Assembly: GCF_910592395.1 (NCBI RefSeq)
Contig: NC_088315.1
Location: forward strand, 14,493,808-14,557,807
DNA: 64,000 nucleotides
Origin: Lineus longissimus
Lineage: Eukaryota; Nemertea; Pilidiophora; Heteronemertea; Lineidae
Direction: 5' to 3'
Shown here: piece by piece, positions 1-12,500 of the stretch
Layout: every line of letters starts with the position of its first letter
How positions within the stretch are numbered: position 1 is the stretch's first letter
The notes under the pieces: generated by a model
Told to the model about the DNA's origin: nothing
The model's input: the letters and a program-made list of their open reading frames with translations, nothing else
The model's database searches: none
Position numbers and translations under genes: made by a program

Positions 1-656
1 GCACTTGCTGTTCCCACATTCAGAGTGAGGTGTGCTTACTCGTTTTACTGCTTTCCATTCCCGGAGAGCGTTATCAAATATCTGCTGCAAGGCAACAAAT
101 ATCTGCCGCAAGGCGCTTCAAATATCTGCCGAAAGGCATCAAATATCTGCCGCACCAATAAAGTTCATTTTGTTAACCAACTCTTTATCTTCTTTTCTTC
201 ACATACAAAAAAGACCGTCCCAAACATTTGGCTGCATCCACTTCATCAATGTCCAGACAACAGTCGGTTCATTTGACCATTGTAAAGCACCAGGCCCCAC
301 CTCACAAAATACACTGTAATAATCATGTACCTTGTGTCCATGTGCATGTTATTAGTTCCACCTACGCTGCATGAAGACAAGGACTCCACTCTTTGACGTC
401 ACCACACAACTCCTTGACGTCATCACACACCCCACTACTGCAACGGCAATAGAAATGACTTTACGTCATAATACCAGGGTGACGTCAACTCAGTACTTCA
501 GCATGCACTGATATAGCAAGAAGGTCTTTCGCATCAGCACTTCTGCGTGCTAGACGTTATAGCTTCACGTTGCCTCATAATAACGTTACCGACACACACT
601 TGGCCCTTGCCTTCACCTATCCATTTCAGCTGAGCGCCAGGCCCTTGGGCCTCTTG
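1..656. other. No gene seen; short direct repeats
   Basis: No convincing coding exon is visible. Positions ~75-155 hold four imperfect copies of a ~20-bp motif built on 'aaatatctgccgcaaggc'. A cluster of CRE-like sites lies at 394-487 and is listed separately. The stretch ends at the left TIR of the mariner-like element. Confidence 0.5.
394..487. promoter_or_regulatory. Cluster of CRE-like (TGACGTCA) sites
   Basis: Three perfect palindromic TGACGTCA octamers (394-401, 415-422, 480-487) and one TTACGTCA variant (461-468) lie within 94 bp. TGACGTCA is the consensus CREB/ATF bZIP binding site. No transcription start or downstream first exon is recognisable, so promoter or enhancer function is inferred from motif density only. 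Confidence 0.35.
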
Positions 657-2388
657 TTGAAATAATTAACCCTTTCACCCTCTAATCCTGAAACAAAACT
701 ATCTCATTTCTGAGTGTAGATCTTCATCAAGGGGTTAACGCAATGGCATGAAGTGGTCATGACCATAATAACCATAAGTCCTATCTTGTCAATTTCATAT
801 TTTCTTCAAATAGCTACCTTATGTTGGTTAGATAACAGGCCTAACGTAATTCCTGGCCATAAATCTGTGAGCATCTGTGCATTTTGTCCTCACTGTTTGG
901 CTTGTGTCCTGTGGTATGGATGTAAAATGGTCAGGCCACAGTACACCCCTCATCAGAGGTCTTTTCTGGTTACTGAATATCTCCAAACCAAAAGTGTCCC
1001 TGCTGTTCTTGAGCGGATCCAACGTCAATTTCCAAATGTGAGAGTTCCAAGTCGTGCCACTGTCTTCAACAATGTCAATAAGTACCGTACTTCTGGAACC
1101 AGCCACAATCTCAACAAAGGGAGGTCGGGCCGACGTAGGACGGAACGTACTCCAGCCAACATTGAAGCAGTGAGGACCCTCCTCGACGAACACCATGTCG
1201 GACAAGAGAGAGAGGAGACCATCAGCTGCAGAAGGAACGGTCTTGGCATGTCGTCAACCACATTCAATCGTATCTCGCGCCTTGACCTGCGATTCCACCC
1301 GTACCAAATGATTAAGAGGCATCAACTTCTTCCCGACGATTTGGCACGTCGCCTACGATTCTGCCAGTGGTTGCTTGGACAGCGGCAACGTTTCCTCGAT
1401 GACTTTATCATCGGAGATGAGTCTGGCTTCGCCATGAATGCTTTTGTGAACAGCCATAACGTAAGGGAATATCGCCCGAGGGGAGAGCAGCCACTTGATT
1501 TTGCATACGAGCGCAATGACGCCCGGCACAAGGTAACGGTCTGGATTGAGTTAGTCGGCAACAGAGCCATCGTCGGACCTTTCTTCTTCCGCCAAAACCT
1601 GAATGGCGAGGACTACCTCCAAATGATCAATGAACGTATGGTTCCCGCTATCAACAGAATGCGCAGGTTTAGGCCACAAGGAAGGGATGCCATCGAATTC
1701 AGGCGCACTTGGTGGGCGAAGGATGGCGCGCCACCCCACAAACGGAGGGTTGTTACCGAGCGGCTGACAGAACTGTTCGGAGACAGAGTTGTTGCGTTGA
1801 ACAGACCAGTGGAATGGCCTCCGCGGTCTCCCGACCACTCGACTACTTCCTGTGGGGCCACCTTAAATCAAAGGTTTATGTCACACCCCCTGCCAACCTG
1901 GATGATCTTGAGAGAAGGATCACAGCCGAAGTTGAGATCTTAAGGGAAGACGGAGCGGTGATAAGGCGTGATGTTGGACACATGTTGCGAAGGGCACAAA
2001 TCTGCGTTCAAAGAAACGGTGCCCACGTGGAGGACTAATGAACTTTTGATTGTCCCATTGCACCATGACAGGAAATTCCAGAAAGTACGAGAACTTTGTA
2101 AGGAGAATTGTGTGATTTGACAGTTTAATTCATTGTACATTTACATGTACATGTACATTGTGAATGCTTTGTTAAAAATGCCAATGGGCTACTGTACAAT
2201 TAGGTTATTTTTTCTTTTAAGTGATCTTCCTCAGCCGAACAATGACGGTGTACGCTTATATTCATGTAAACCTAACAGTCAGTACATGTAAAACAGTTTA
2301 AGTTTCTTGACCCCTTGATGAAGATCAACACTCAGAAATGAGATATTTTTGTTTCAGGATTAGAGGGTGAAAGGGTTAATTATTTCAA
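657..2388 (+). mobile_element. mariner/IS630-like DNA transposon with ~75-bp TIRs
   Basis: Near-identical inverted repeats of about 75-80 bp bound the element. The left is at 657-~735 (core 'ttaaccctttcaccctctaa') and the right is its reverse complement at ~2310-2388. Between them lies one transposase gene on the plus strand. A TA dinucleotide occurs symmetrically within the ends (663-664 and 2381-2382), compatible with mariner-type TA targeting. Inverted identity continues a few bases further out, so the exact tips are uncertain. The TIRs differ at only a few positions, suggesting a moderately recent insertion, but the transposase is frameshifted. Confidence 0.8.
927..2038 (+). pseudogene. 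IS630/Tc1-mariner transposase with DUF4817-like N-terminus, frameshifted
   Basis: The ATG at 927 was chosen because the homologous part begins there (MVRPQYTPHQRSFLV). The N-terminal ~75 residues look like the DUF4817 helix-turn-helix found on many animal mariner-like transposases, including 'RRFP/RQFPNVRVPSRATV'-type residues. The DDE/D triad can be followed: D164 in 'GDESGF', D266 in 'AKDGAPPH', and the third acidic residue in 'WPPRSPD' near residue 303. At about 1838, just after that motif, the frame shifts. The C-terminal part ('LDYFLWGHLKSKVYV' to the stop at 2036-2038) continues in another frame. This copy should therefore be unable to make a full transposase, although its TIRs could still be mobilised in trans. 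Confidence 0.8.
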
Positions 2389-3541
2389 AAACGCTTTGGC
2401 ACGCGAGTAAAACTCCATCTAAACTTTTCATTCACTTTGACACATCCAATTTTAACCCTCACATTCCTGTGCGCAAAGGACTTTAATTTTTCAAAATTCA
2501 AATTGTCCATGCTCATTGTAACGTAAAGTGTTAACGATGACACTGGTATAATTCGATGCAAAATCACACCCTCTACAAAGGGGTGTACCAGTTTTTCGAA
2601 ACTCCTCCCTATGTTAATTTTATGATGATTTTTTCGACAGTCTAATTTTTTCTGATACACCCTGTAGTAAATTAGTTTGCACCTCTTGATAATTCTAAAA
2701 AGCCCTACGCTGTTCATTAAAAATTTGGAATTTCTAATTCAATTTGGAAATTTCAGCATCGCCTTTAAGCGCACATATATATACAAATATTATACGTACA
2801 AAGTTTCAGCAAATTTGTATGCATATCAGCTCTAGGGCATTGTGTACAACTGCACTTTTTTTCCTGGACCACCAGTAATTGTGAACAGCGTACCCCTTTT
2901 GAAGGAGAAGTGACAATTTTCACATTTTTGATTTGATATCATGAAAATAACAAACAGTAGAATCAAAAAAAGTCACAGGGCGGAATCCATACTTCATGCA
3001 AGCAGGGGGAGGGGGGAGGGGGGACGTGACATGGAAAGTCACCTGCAAGTCACCTGCACAATTTTATGGCGTCTGATCTTTGCCAGATTTGTCCTTTATA
3101 TATTTGTATTACTGGGGTTTTTGCAGTGGCATGTTTGATTATTATCATATTTCAGCTTTAAATCTGCGAACACTGTCAGTTCACCTTTAAGATCTACATG
3201 TTGTCCTGTGGCATCCAAATTCAAAGGATGTTTTTTCTTTGCACATTTCACAAGGTTAAAGGATGAAGAGTTAAGATTAAAGGGCAATAAATCTTTCGAG
3301 TGTCAGTCATTGGCAAAGTCTGACCTGTGGAATACACTTGCCTGCCGAGAAATATTTCAGCTTATACTATACGAGAAGCTTTTTGGCTGGTTCTCAGTGC
3401 ATCCAATTCTGTACCACTGGTATTTTGACCAGCAGAAAAGCAGTAAATGAGTTTAATATAATTGAATTGGAAGTTATCTGTTTTCATCAATAACCACAAA
3501 GACCCTATTTATTGATGACAGTCTTTTTCCCTTCTCTCTAG
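2389..3541. other. No exon seen; probably upstream intron sequence of the ORP gene
   Basis: Apart from the MITE at 2701-2900 and a G-rich stretch near 3005-3025, nothing is recognised. The exon that should precede 3542 in an ORP gene (ending around a 'HAGRK'-type motif in relatives) is not visible in this window. This is therefore probably intronic, and the earlier exons lie further upstream. Confidence 0.45.
2701..2900. repeat. MITE-like repeat, copy 1
   Basis: About 200 bp with short inverted ends: 'cctacgctgttcatt' at 2704-2718 and 'gtgaacagcgtacccc' at 2881-2896. The same element recurs at 17391-17630, with the shared internal motif 'ctggaccac.agtaatt' just before the right end. Non-autonomous, no coding capacity. 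The superfamily is not identifiable. Confidence 0.6.
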
Positions 3542-6500
3542 GGTTCTGTTGCCAAAAAACCATACAATCCAATCATTGGTGAGCATTTCCATTGCTCGTG
3601 GGATGTGAGTAAGGAAGCACTAAGTGAAGCTAGTCGCCCAGTGAATGGAGATGTGAGGACATCGGATGATATCAGATTGTCCTACTGTGCTGAGCAGGTC
3701 TCTCATCATCCTCCTAGTAAGTAGTTTAAATGTCATGTTGTACTGAGCAAGTCTGTCATCATTCCTTGAGTAAGTGGCAGTAATTAGGCCATATAAAATA
3801 AATTACCTGATTCTTATCAGCGCCCGGGTTGATTTTCGGCACTGGGTGGATTTAAAAGAAGTATTTTATATATTAATTATAAAAGAGCTGTGTCCCACAT
3901 TCTTCCGCATCAAAGTCAAAATTTATATTTTATAATATATTTGAAGGGCTTAAAATTCAATTTTCATTGATGAATATTGCCGTGATGATGGATTTAAAGG
4001 AATGAAAGATCAGTCCCGTCAGTCTGCTCTCTACCCCCAATTTACGTCATAGTCTTGCTCAAGCCAGACATTGCAGCACATCGAATAGCATGCTTTACAT
4101 CGTCGCCAGCACAGATCATACAGCAGAGACTATAAGGCAATTTTGCCAGTAGTTCCAGAATCAACCTTTTTGTTACTACCTTTTTGTGGTGGATGACGTC
4201 ATATGAACATTTTTGCGACAAAATTTATATATAAAATATAAATATAAATTGTCCTACTGGACAAACTTTTCACCAATGGTCTGATGAGAATCAGGTAATT
4301 AATTTTTTTCTTGCTCTACCATCTGCTTTGTCTCCTACCTCAACTTATTACCGTCATCATCCGCTGAACAGGCCTCTCAGCATTCCTGGAGAAAGTGGTT
4401 TGAATTCCTACTGTGCTGAACAGATGTCTCATCATTCTCCAAATCTGGCCCTTTGTATCTTGTTGCATAGAAAAGCAGTCTGCTAGGTTCAGTTCATTCC
4501 CTGGGGCTTGGGGAGACCGTCCGTGTGGTTCATTTGGCCAACTCTCGTCTCCTCGCGGAGCGAAGGCAAGTTATTGGTAACGATCCTTCCGCAGGTTCAC
4601 CTATGGAAACCTTGTTATGACTTTTACTTAGTCTAGGATCCTCATTGTCTGATACCTTTTCTTTGGTTTTGTCCGGTTAGAGACAGGGATTATTCAATCT
4701 CGTCACAGATAAAGGCTCAGGGACGGTTAATGGCACCCCGGCTTCCTTGCAGTCGCTTAGGGAATACCATCATGCACAGACCTCAGCCTATGATCAATCA
4801 GTTGAAAGTTAATTTGCGGAAAGCCATGATGGTGAAAATGATATCACTAGATGTAAAGTCCAAGATGGACACCTTTGTGGTGAAGATAGATCCGATAGTA
4901 ATTGGATGACGTTGATGGCGTTAATGACATGATAAGTGACCCTGACAACTGGTCATCAGTGATAGTGTAATGTCAGTGGTGACATCCTTGAACCAGTGCC
5001 AATTTTTTGGCGGGGAAGAAATATTTTTGGACTGTCCCGGCAAACATGGAATATAAATAAATCAGTAGTACCAGCATCTAGTCTGGTGTTTCTAGATCAG
5101 TTATATGCTCAGTGAGATGACAATAATGATAAGCTGTGCAGTTCAAATATCTCTAAGGAACTAGTATGATGAAATCTTTGTTCATAGGTACATGTAGCTT
5201 TTCAGTAAGAGTGATACCTGTTTGCATGGAGGCTTAACCTGCCTGTGTTTTCATTTCTATCATTTTTGTTTGCAGTTTCCGCATTCTATTTTGAATGTCC
5301 GGAGAAGGAGATCTGTATGAATGCCTCTATATGGACCAAGTCAAAGTTTATGGGAATGAGTATAGGGGTCGTCATGGTAGGAAAAGGTGAGAAAAATATT
5401 GTCCACCGCATGATGACTCATGTGACTTGATAGCCATTTATAGCCATCCAGTTCATTCTGCATAAGCAGAATACAATGGAAATAAGATATTCTTGTATCT
5501 GTGATAGAGACAACAGGTTAATTTAATGCCCCCTATCACTCAGGGAAACGTATCCCCCTCTGATAGTGTTCTGTTGAAGCAGAACCAACCGGATGACTGC
5601 ATGTTCTGTCAATTGATTAACTACAACAGTCCATCTCGTGGTCATAAGAATAATAAGTTTCCATGACCACCATGGAAATTTGACTAATCCACAACAAGAT
5701 TACCAAGTTTTCAAAGATCATCTGAAGCAACTCTGATGCATTATCAAAACTCATTGAACCTGAAACAGTTTTACGTCAGCGAAACAAGGAACACTTGAAG
5801 AGACTTCTCTGCGAAAGATCGTAGACCTGGCAGGTCTTTATTAATTTCGGGTAAATTTACATAATAATAAATAAAGTGGTCCATCAATTTTCGTTTTTTT
5901 CCAGTAAAGCAGTACCAGCAAAGTATTGTGATTTTCATTTCATTTCAGTAACATTGTCTCTATTGGGGCACAATGAAGACTATGTATTTACGTTGCCAAG
6001 TGCTTATGCAAGGTCGATCCTGACCGTTCCGTGGGTCGAATTGGGTGATAAAATAACGATTAACTGTCCAAAAACAGGTTACTCCTCTTCGGTAACCTTT
6101 CATACGAAGGTGAGTGTCAGATCTCATGAAAACATGATGTTATGAGCTAACATGCTTTCTAACAACCGGCCTTGCTATTCAACTTGTGTGATATTTTGTT
6201 TCACCTTTGTGTCGAATTTTAAAAGTAACAGCTGAAAATAGAAATAGAGAACTTGTTGCTTTGAAATTTAACCAGAAATTTTGGAACCGTGCTGAGTAGG
6301 ATAAGGAAGGCGTGGCAGGGTTTGATGTTAAAATGTCTAGTGGGAACTGTTCCCTCCTCAAGCAGAGAAAACAGTATATGCATCTAGAGGGAAAAGGTCA
6401 GGTCAGCATACTGACATGTTAGTGGTTCAAGCTTTTGGAGGAATATCTTACAAATATAATTATCAATAACCATAAAAGATTAAAGCACTGTAATAAATGA

Positions 6501-9500
6501 AAAATATTAATATGACAAAAAAAATGCAAACCACGGAAAAGCATTGTCGGGCATTGAAACCCGGGTTGCCCAGTTCATAGTTCGAGCAGTCATACTGCTT
6601 GCGACATGGAGCCCTTGCTGTTGATCTCAGTTCCGAGACAAATAATAAAGAACCAGTACTGTCAATTCCCTATTCAGAGCATTTTGAAAGATTCCTCTCG
6701 CGTGCAAGCCATTGACGACCCACAGAGTTCTAAGGTGGCAATACTAGCAGGGTCTAAGGTAGTGTATCGGGTGAGGAAAAAAATGCACCAAACTTTAACG
6801 TTGTATTTTTTTTCTTCTCTAAAACACAACATAGCGAATTTATCCTTTTTGAGATAAGACATGGTAAAGTTTGGTACATTTCTTATTGTCCACCCGATTG
6901 TATTACCAAGGTGGACAGAGAACTTGCATGAGAGGGATCATAGATGAGACCTTGCTTTTTGGCTCACCGTAGGGGAGTCTATACAATACCGCAGTGTCCG
7001 TCGTCATCGTCTGTATCCTGTTTCAAAAACATTGGCACGTTTCTTAACTGCTAAAGTATGAACTTGAAACTTTGTACAAATGACCCCCCCCCCCCCATGT
7101 CAGGTGACCTCTGACACTGATTTTCGGTCCGATCTGATTCTTGACTTCGCCATCAGGGGCCAAGTGGAAACCTAAAAAGTGTGATATCTCTCTTATAAGT
7201 GACTCGTTTTCGATAACATTTTTCGAGTAGGTTCTCCTAGTAAGGATCCATCACATATCACACAGGTTTTGATTTGACATACTTTTCAAGGTCAAGAGGT
7301 CAAATGGCGTAAATTGTCTGTTTGAGTGTAACTATGGCATGTTTCTTAATCACTAAAGCTATGAGCTTGAAATTCAGTACACATTACTCCCTACATGCAC
7401 GTCTTATAATTTCGGATGCCGAATTTCAGTCTGATCTGATTCTCGACTTGGCCACCAGAGGGCCAAAACTAAAAAGGTAAAAAGTGCAATATTATGCTTA
7501 TGAGTGACTTGTTTTCGATGATATTTTTATGGTAGGTATTCCAAGCAAGGATACATCACATAACCTGTTTTTTTTTATTTGACCTGTATACTTATACTAC
7601 CTATATGTTTCTTAACCAGCATGAATTCCTAACCACTAAATATCAATACGGTGAGCATAATGGCCCCTGGCCTGTTCATTTATTGTAAATGATCCCCGAC
7701 TCAGTTTTTCAAGCTTCGACTAGTTATTTTAGGCTAAGGCCCAAGAAATCTGATAAAAAGCTTACTTTTTACCTGGAAGGTGTGTTTGTGACATTTTTTT
7801 CAGGTAGCCAGTCTCATCTATGAGGGCTTCCTTCCTGTAGTTCCTCAACGGGAAAACATGCTGAAATGAATGCTTTTGGGTGTTGCTGGTACTGGGATAT
7901 ATTATGGGTTCTTGCAGAAGGGATGTATCCATGCCATAAATTAGACTACTTTGGAATCTCGTGGTCTTGATATAAGGATGTGGCTGTGTTAGCGGAACGG
8001 TCTTTTTTTTTTTTCAAAGAACATTTCGGGTAGCTGTGTTGCGGTGTTTTGTCCAACATGAAGAAGTCTATCACAAGCTCTGGTATAATGGGCACAGGTA
8101 TTTGTTTATTTAGATTGGTCAATATAATTGAGATATCCTGCATGGCTGGCTTAGTTGCCATGCATGTGTTGCAGTTACACACCTTAGGCATGCTTTGTAT
8201 TGATAATACGGGGTGAAGTAAAAGAAAATTATATATATCTTTAAAGTTCTGCTACATGTAATCAATACTTTTTGTCTCCAGTTGCTTTAATGTCATTACA
8301 TGTACCTGCATTATTATACCGGTATTGCACAATGAGTACTTACATTTTTGGCTCACCGTAGGTGAGTCTATACAACACCGCTGTGTCCGTCGTCTGTCGT
8401 CGTCGTCTGTCGTCGTCGTCTGTATCCCGTTTTAAAAACAGTGGCATGTTTCTTAACCACTAGGGCCATGAACTTGAAACTTTGTACACGGGACCCCAAG
8501 GTCAGGAGACCTCTGACAATGAATTTCGGTCTAATCTGATTCTTGACTTGGCCACCAGGGGGGCCATGAGTGGAAACCTAAAAGTGTGATATCTCCCTTT
8601 ACTATTTACTCGATAATTTTTTTTGTAGATTCTCCTAGTAAGGATACATCACATATCATACGGTTTTTTGATTTCACCTATTTTTCAAGGTCACAGAGGT
8701 CAAATGGCCTTATTTTTCCATATGAGTGTAACTATGGCACATCTCTGAACCGATAAAGCTATGAACTTGAAATACGGTACACATGACTCTCTGCATCATA
8801 TAACCTCGGATACTGAATTTCGGTCTGGTCTGAGTCTCGACTTGGCCACCAGGGGGCCAAAACTAAAATAGGTAAACAGTGCAGTATCTTGCTTGACAGT
8901 GATTTTTTTCAAAATGATATTTTTAATATAGGTATTCCAAGCAAGGATACATCACATGTCATACCGGCTTTGGTTTGACCTATATACTATGTAGAATGTT
9001 TCTTAACCATGATGAATTCCTAACCACGAAATATCTATACGGTGAGCAAAATGGCCCCTGTCCGTTTCATTTGACACTTATGCTGCTGAGCAGGTTTTGT
9101 TGGTTACGGATCATACTGTCAGACCTCATTTATACACAGGAGGAGAGGAGGAGCAACCAGACGGTGTAGAAGAAAATATATTAGAGAGGTCTAGCAAAAG
9201 AGAAAAAAACACTTGGTCTCCAACAGCGAGTGTGTTATTATGTGGTCTTGAGTGTCTAATTGGTGATCAGTGACACCCAATAAAACCTTCTCGATGGAAA
9301 AGTGCTAAAAAATGTAAATCAAATGGTCACTGTGCAATAAGGAATGTGGATGTTGAGGTCAAACGAACAAGAAACCAAAAGTATTCATGGTGGTGATTGA
9401 AGCCTGAGAACTTTTTCTCTGACACGATTTTGCTCATTGCATTGATTCTTTTGCAGTTGTTCAGGGAACCAGAAGGGCTGACAGCTCATTATGTATCCAC

Positions 9501-12500
9501 CCGTCACCCCTTCCATTTTCTTGATTTGACTGCCAATCTGACATATGCATGAACAATTTCGTGTACAAATAAAATGATTTTGTGTTTGACGCTCGACTGT
9601 AGTACTGATCTCAGAATTATGTGAAAAATTTAATATACATTGGCTTAATGTTGCACTTGCAATTTTGACTAAGTATTTGTGGTCTGAATGAGGTCAGGAG
9701 TGGACTAAAAGATGGATGACAAGCACTGAAGATAAACCTTTTGTACATTAAACATGTTAAAGTCCTGAATTCAGACTGTCAGAGTAAGAAAATGAGAGTG
9801 AAAACATGCCTGTTCTTAAGGTGCTTTATTTTCACCATTATTTTTTGACAATAAAGTCTGTCATAAAGTTTTCTTCTTTCACAGCCATTTTACGGAGGGA
9901 AGTTGCATCGGGTGACGACCGAGGTGAGAAACAATGCCACACAGAACATTTGTTGTCGAGTGACGGGCGAGTGGAATGGTGCCATGGAGTTCTCATTTTC
10001 AAACGTGAGTAGGAAAATCATAAAAACTAACATGATCTAAAGGTTAGAGGGTCCACAAGACTTGAGCAAGAGGATGCAGTCCCTCTAATGTTATTTGTTT
10101 TCGCAATTGAAGTTCCCGCCACCACCAGATGATGATTATCACAAAATTGTGCAGTGGCAGTATGTGGCTAAATATTTCTCCTTGAAAGAATTGTACAGTC
10201 CGGTAGTTATGCAGTATTTCAGTTGTGTGATTTAATAAAGAATGTTTGTGGCTGGTTTTAACCTTTGAAGGGTTTTTACCCCTCAGCCCAAATGGGCTAG
10301 AGGGGTATTGTCGTCCCGTGCGCCGTCCGTCCGGGCGGGCGTCTGCTACTTGGTTTCCATCGATTTCTAGGAGAACAGCTTTGACAATCAATTCAATTTT
10401 TGGTATGTACATTGGGGGTGACTAGAGGAAAGTTCCTTTCGAAAACAGGCTTGTTCCAATTATCAATATGGCCACCAGGGCGGCGTGTTTGAAATTGGTT
10501 TCCGTCAATTTCGAGGAGAACCGATAGTCTGATCAAATTCATTTTTGGTATGTACGTTGGGGGTGACTAGAGGAAGGTTCCTTTCGAAAACCGGCTCGTT
10601 CTGATTCTCAATATGGTCACCAAGGCGGCGTGCGTGAAATCGGTTTACGTCAATTTCAAGGAGAACTGTTAGTCCGATTAAATTCATTTTTGGTATGTAC
10701 GTTGAGGGTGACTAGAGCGAGGTTCCTTTCGAAAACGGGCTCATTCCGCTTATCAATATGGCCACTAGGGCGGCTTTCTTGAAATCGGTTTCCGTCAATT
10801 TCGAGGAGAACTGTTTGTCCGATTAAATTCATTTTTGGTATGCACGTTGAGGGTGACTAGAGCGAGGTTCCTTTCGAAAATGGGCTCATTCCGATTATCA
10901 ATATGGCCACTAGGGCGGCGTGCTTGAAATCGGTTTCCGTCAATTTCGAGGGGAACCGTTTGTCCGATCAAATTCATTTTTGGTATGTATGTTTGGGGTG
11001 ACTGGAGGAAGGTTCCTTTCGAAAACCGGCTTGTTCTGATTCTCAATATGGTCACCAGGGCAACATGCTTGAAATTTGTTTCCGTCAATTTCGAGGAGAA
11101 CGGCTTGGAGGATGGAATCAATTTTTAGTGGGCATAGGCCTAATGCAGTTTTGTAAGGGGAAAGTTCCTTTCGAAAATCAGCGCAATTCGAAATTCAATA
11201 TGGCCGCCACGCTCACATCCTCAAAATAGGTTTCCACAATTTTAATTTCCATATGCAAACTAGCCACTCCACTAAGCCAACTTCACCATTATCTCACCTT
11301 CAACCTTAATAGGCTGAGGGGTTATGCTCGCTTTGCGATGCTATTTTTTGAAGGAATATTTGTAATCAAGGTATCAAGAAATAGTTTTGGTGCAAATGAC
11401 GTCATTAATGGTTAATTTGCACTGAAGTTCATGTCAATTCTCGTGAGTCAATCTGACCATAGCTGCTAAATGTGTAACGAAAAGAATAGCTTTATCATCA
11501 TTGTTTCTTCCAGACAGTATGCATTTGGGTTTTGTAATTTGACCTATATCATAGTCAGATAGTTTAAAGGGGGACTATAGGCAGGAGGGAAGGGGCTAAT
11601 TTGGCCATCTTCAGGTGACTAGTATGCACAGTAAGGGCCCTTGGTCATGTCAGACTTAGAACTAAATATATCCCTTGTACAAGCGTGAATCATTTCGACC
11701 TACTGTGAGATGTGAGAGACCCCTATTGGCGGCTTTGTGTAACTTTATCTTGCCTGCCTAGCTGCTACCTATATTATCCCTTTAAATGGTGTAAATTCCC
11801 AGCTTGGATGAAACTATTTCTTGTTTCTAAATCGTAGTTGAATCCGGCTATGACCCTATTGTCATTCACCTTACACCGTGATGATATTCCGACATCCTCA
11901 TTTCAGGGTGATACGAAACTAGTTGACACAGGAACGTTACCGACCACGATGAAGCGCGTTCGACCGATAGAGAAACAAGAGAATATGGAGTCGCGCCGCC
12001 TCTGGCAACATGTCACAAATGCGTTACGAGTCGGAGATATCAACACTGCCACGGAACATAAGAGATTTGTAAGTTAACGTGGAGCTAAGCAGTATTGTTT
12101 CTCTGCATCTTAATCAACTTGATCTCGCTTTGGGTTACAGATGTCATATCTGTCAGGTGTTTCTGTGTGTCATGGCATTCTCTTTGACAGCTATTGCTGG
12201 TAGATGAAATAAATTTGGAATCGGACAAACTTGAAAAGAGAGGTTAGGGTTGATGCTTTTGAACTCGAGCATGACATGACGGTAGATAAAAGCTTTCTAC
12301 GTCGAATGTCCTTGCTAATTCAAATGTTCAGAACGTCCTTTGAAACTTGTGCAACTATTATTGCCAGTATCAATTTAGTTCATGATGGAGCCTTGTCTTT
12401 TTCAGTTGGAGGAGCGACAGAGGGAGGGTGAAAGGTACAGAAGAGAAACAGAGTCAGCTTTCCCAACCAAGGTAAGCTTCGTATGCATGTACTTCAGTCG

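Noticed and set aside
3208-3450. Possible upstream ORP exon
   Set aside because: The frame does not resemble the segment expected before '[10 protein letters not shown]' in ORP proteins, and there is no suitable donor in phase.
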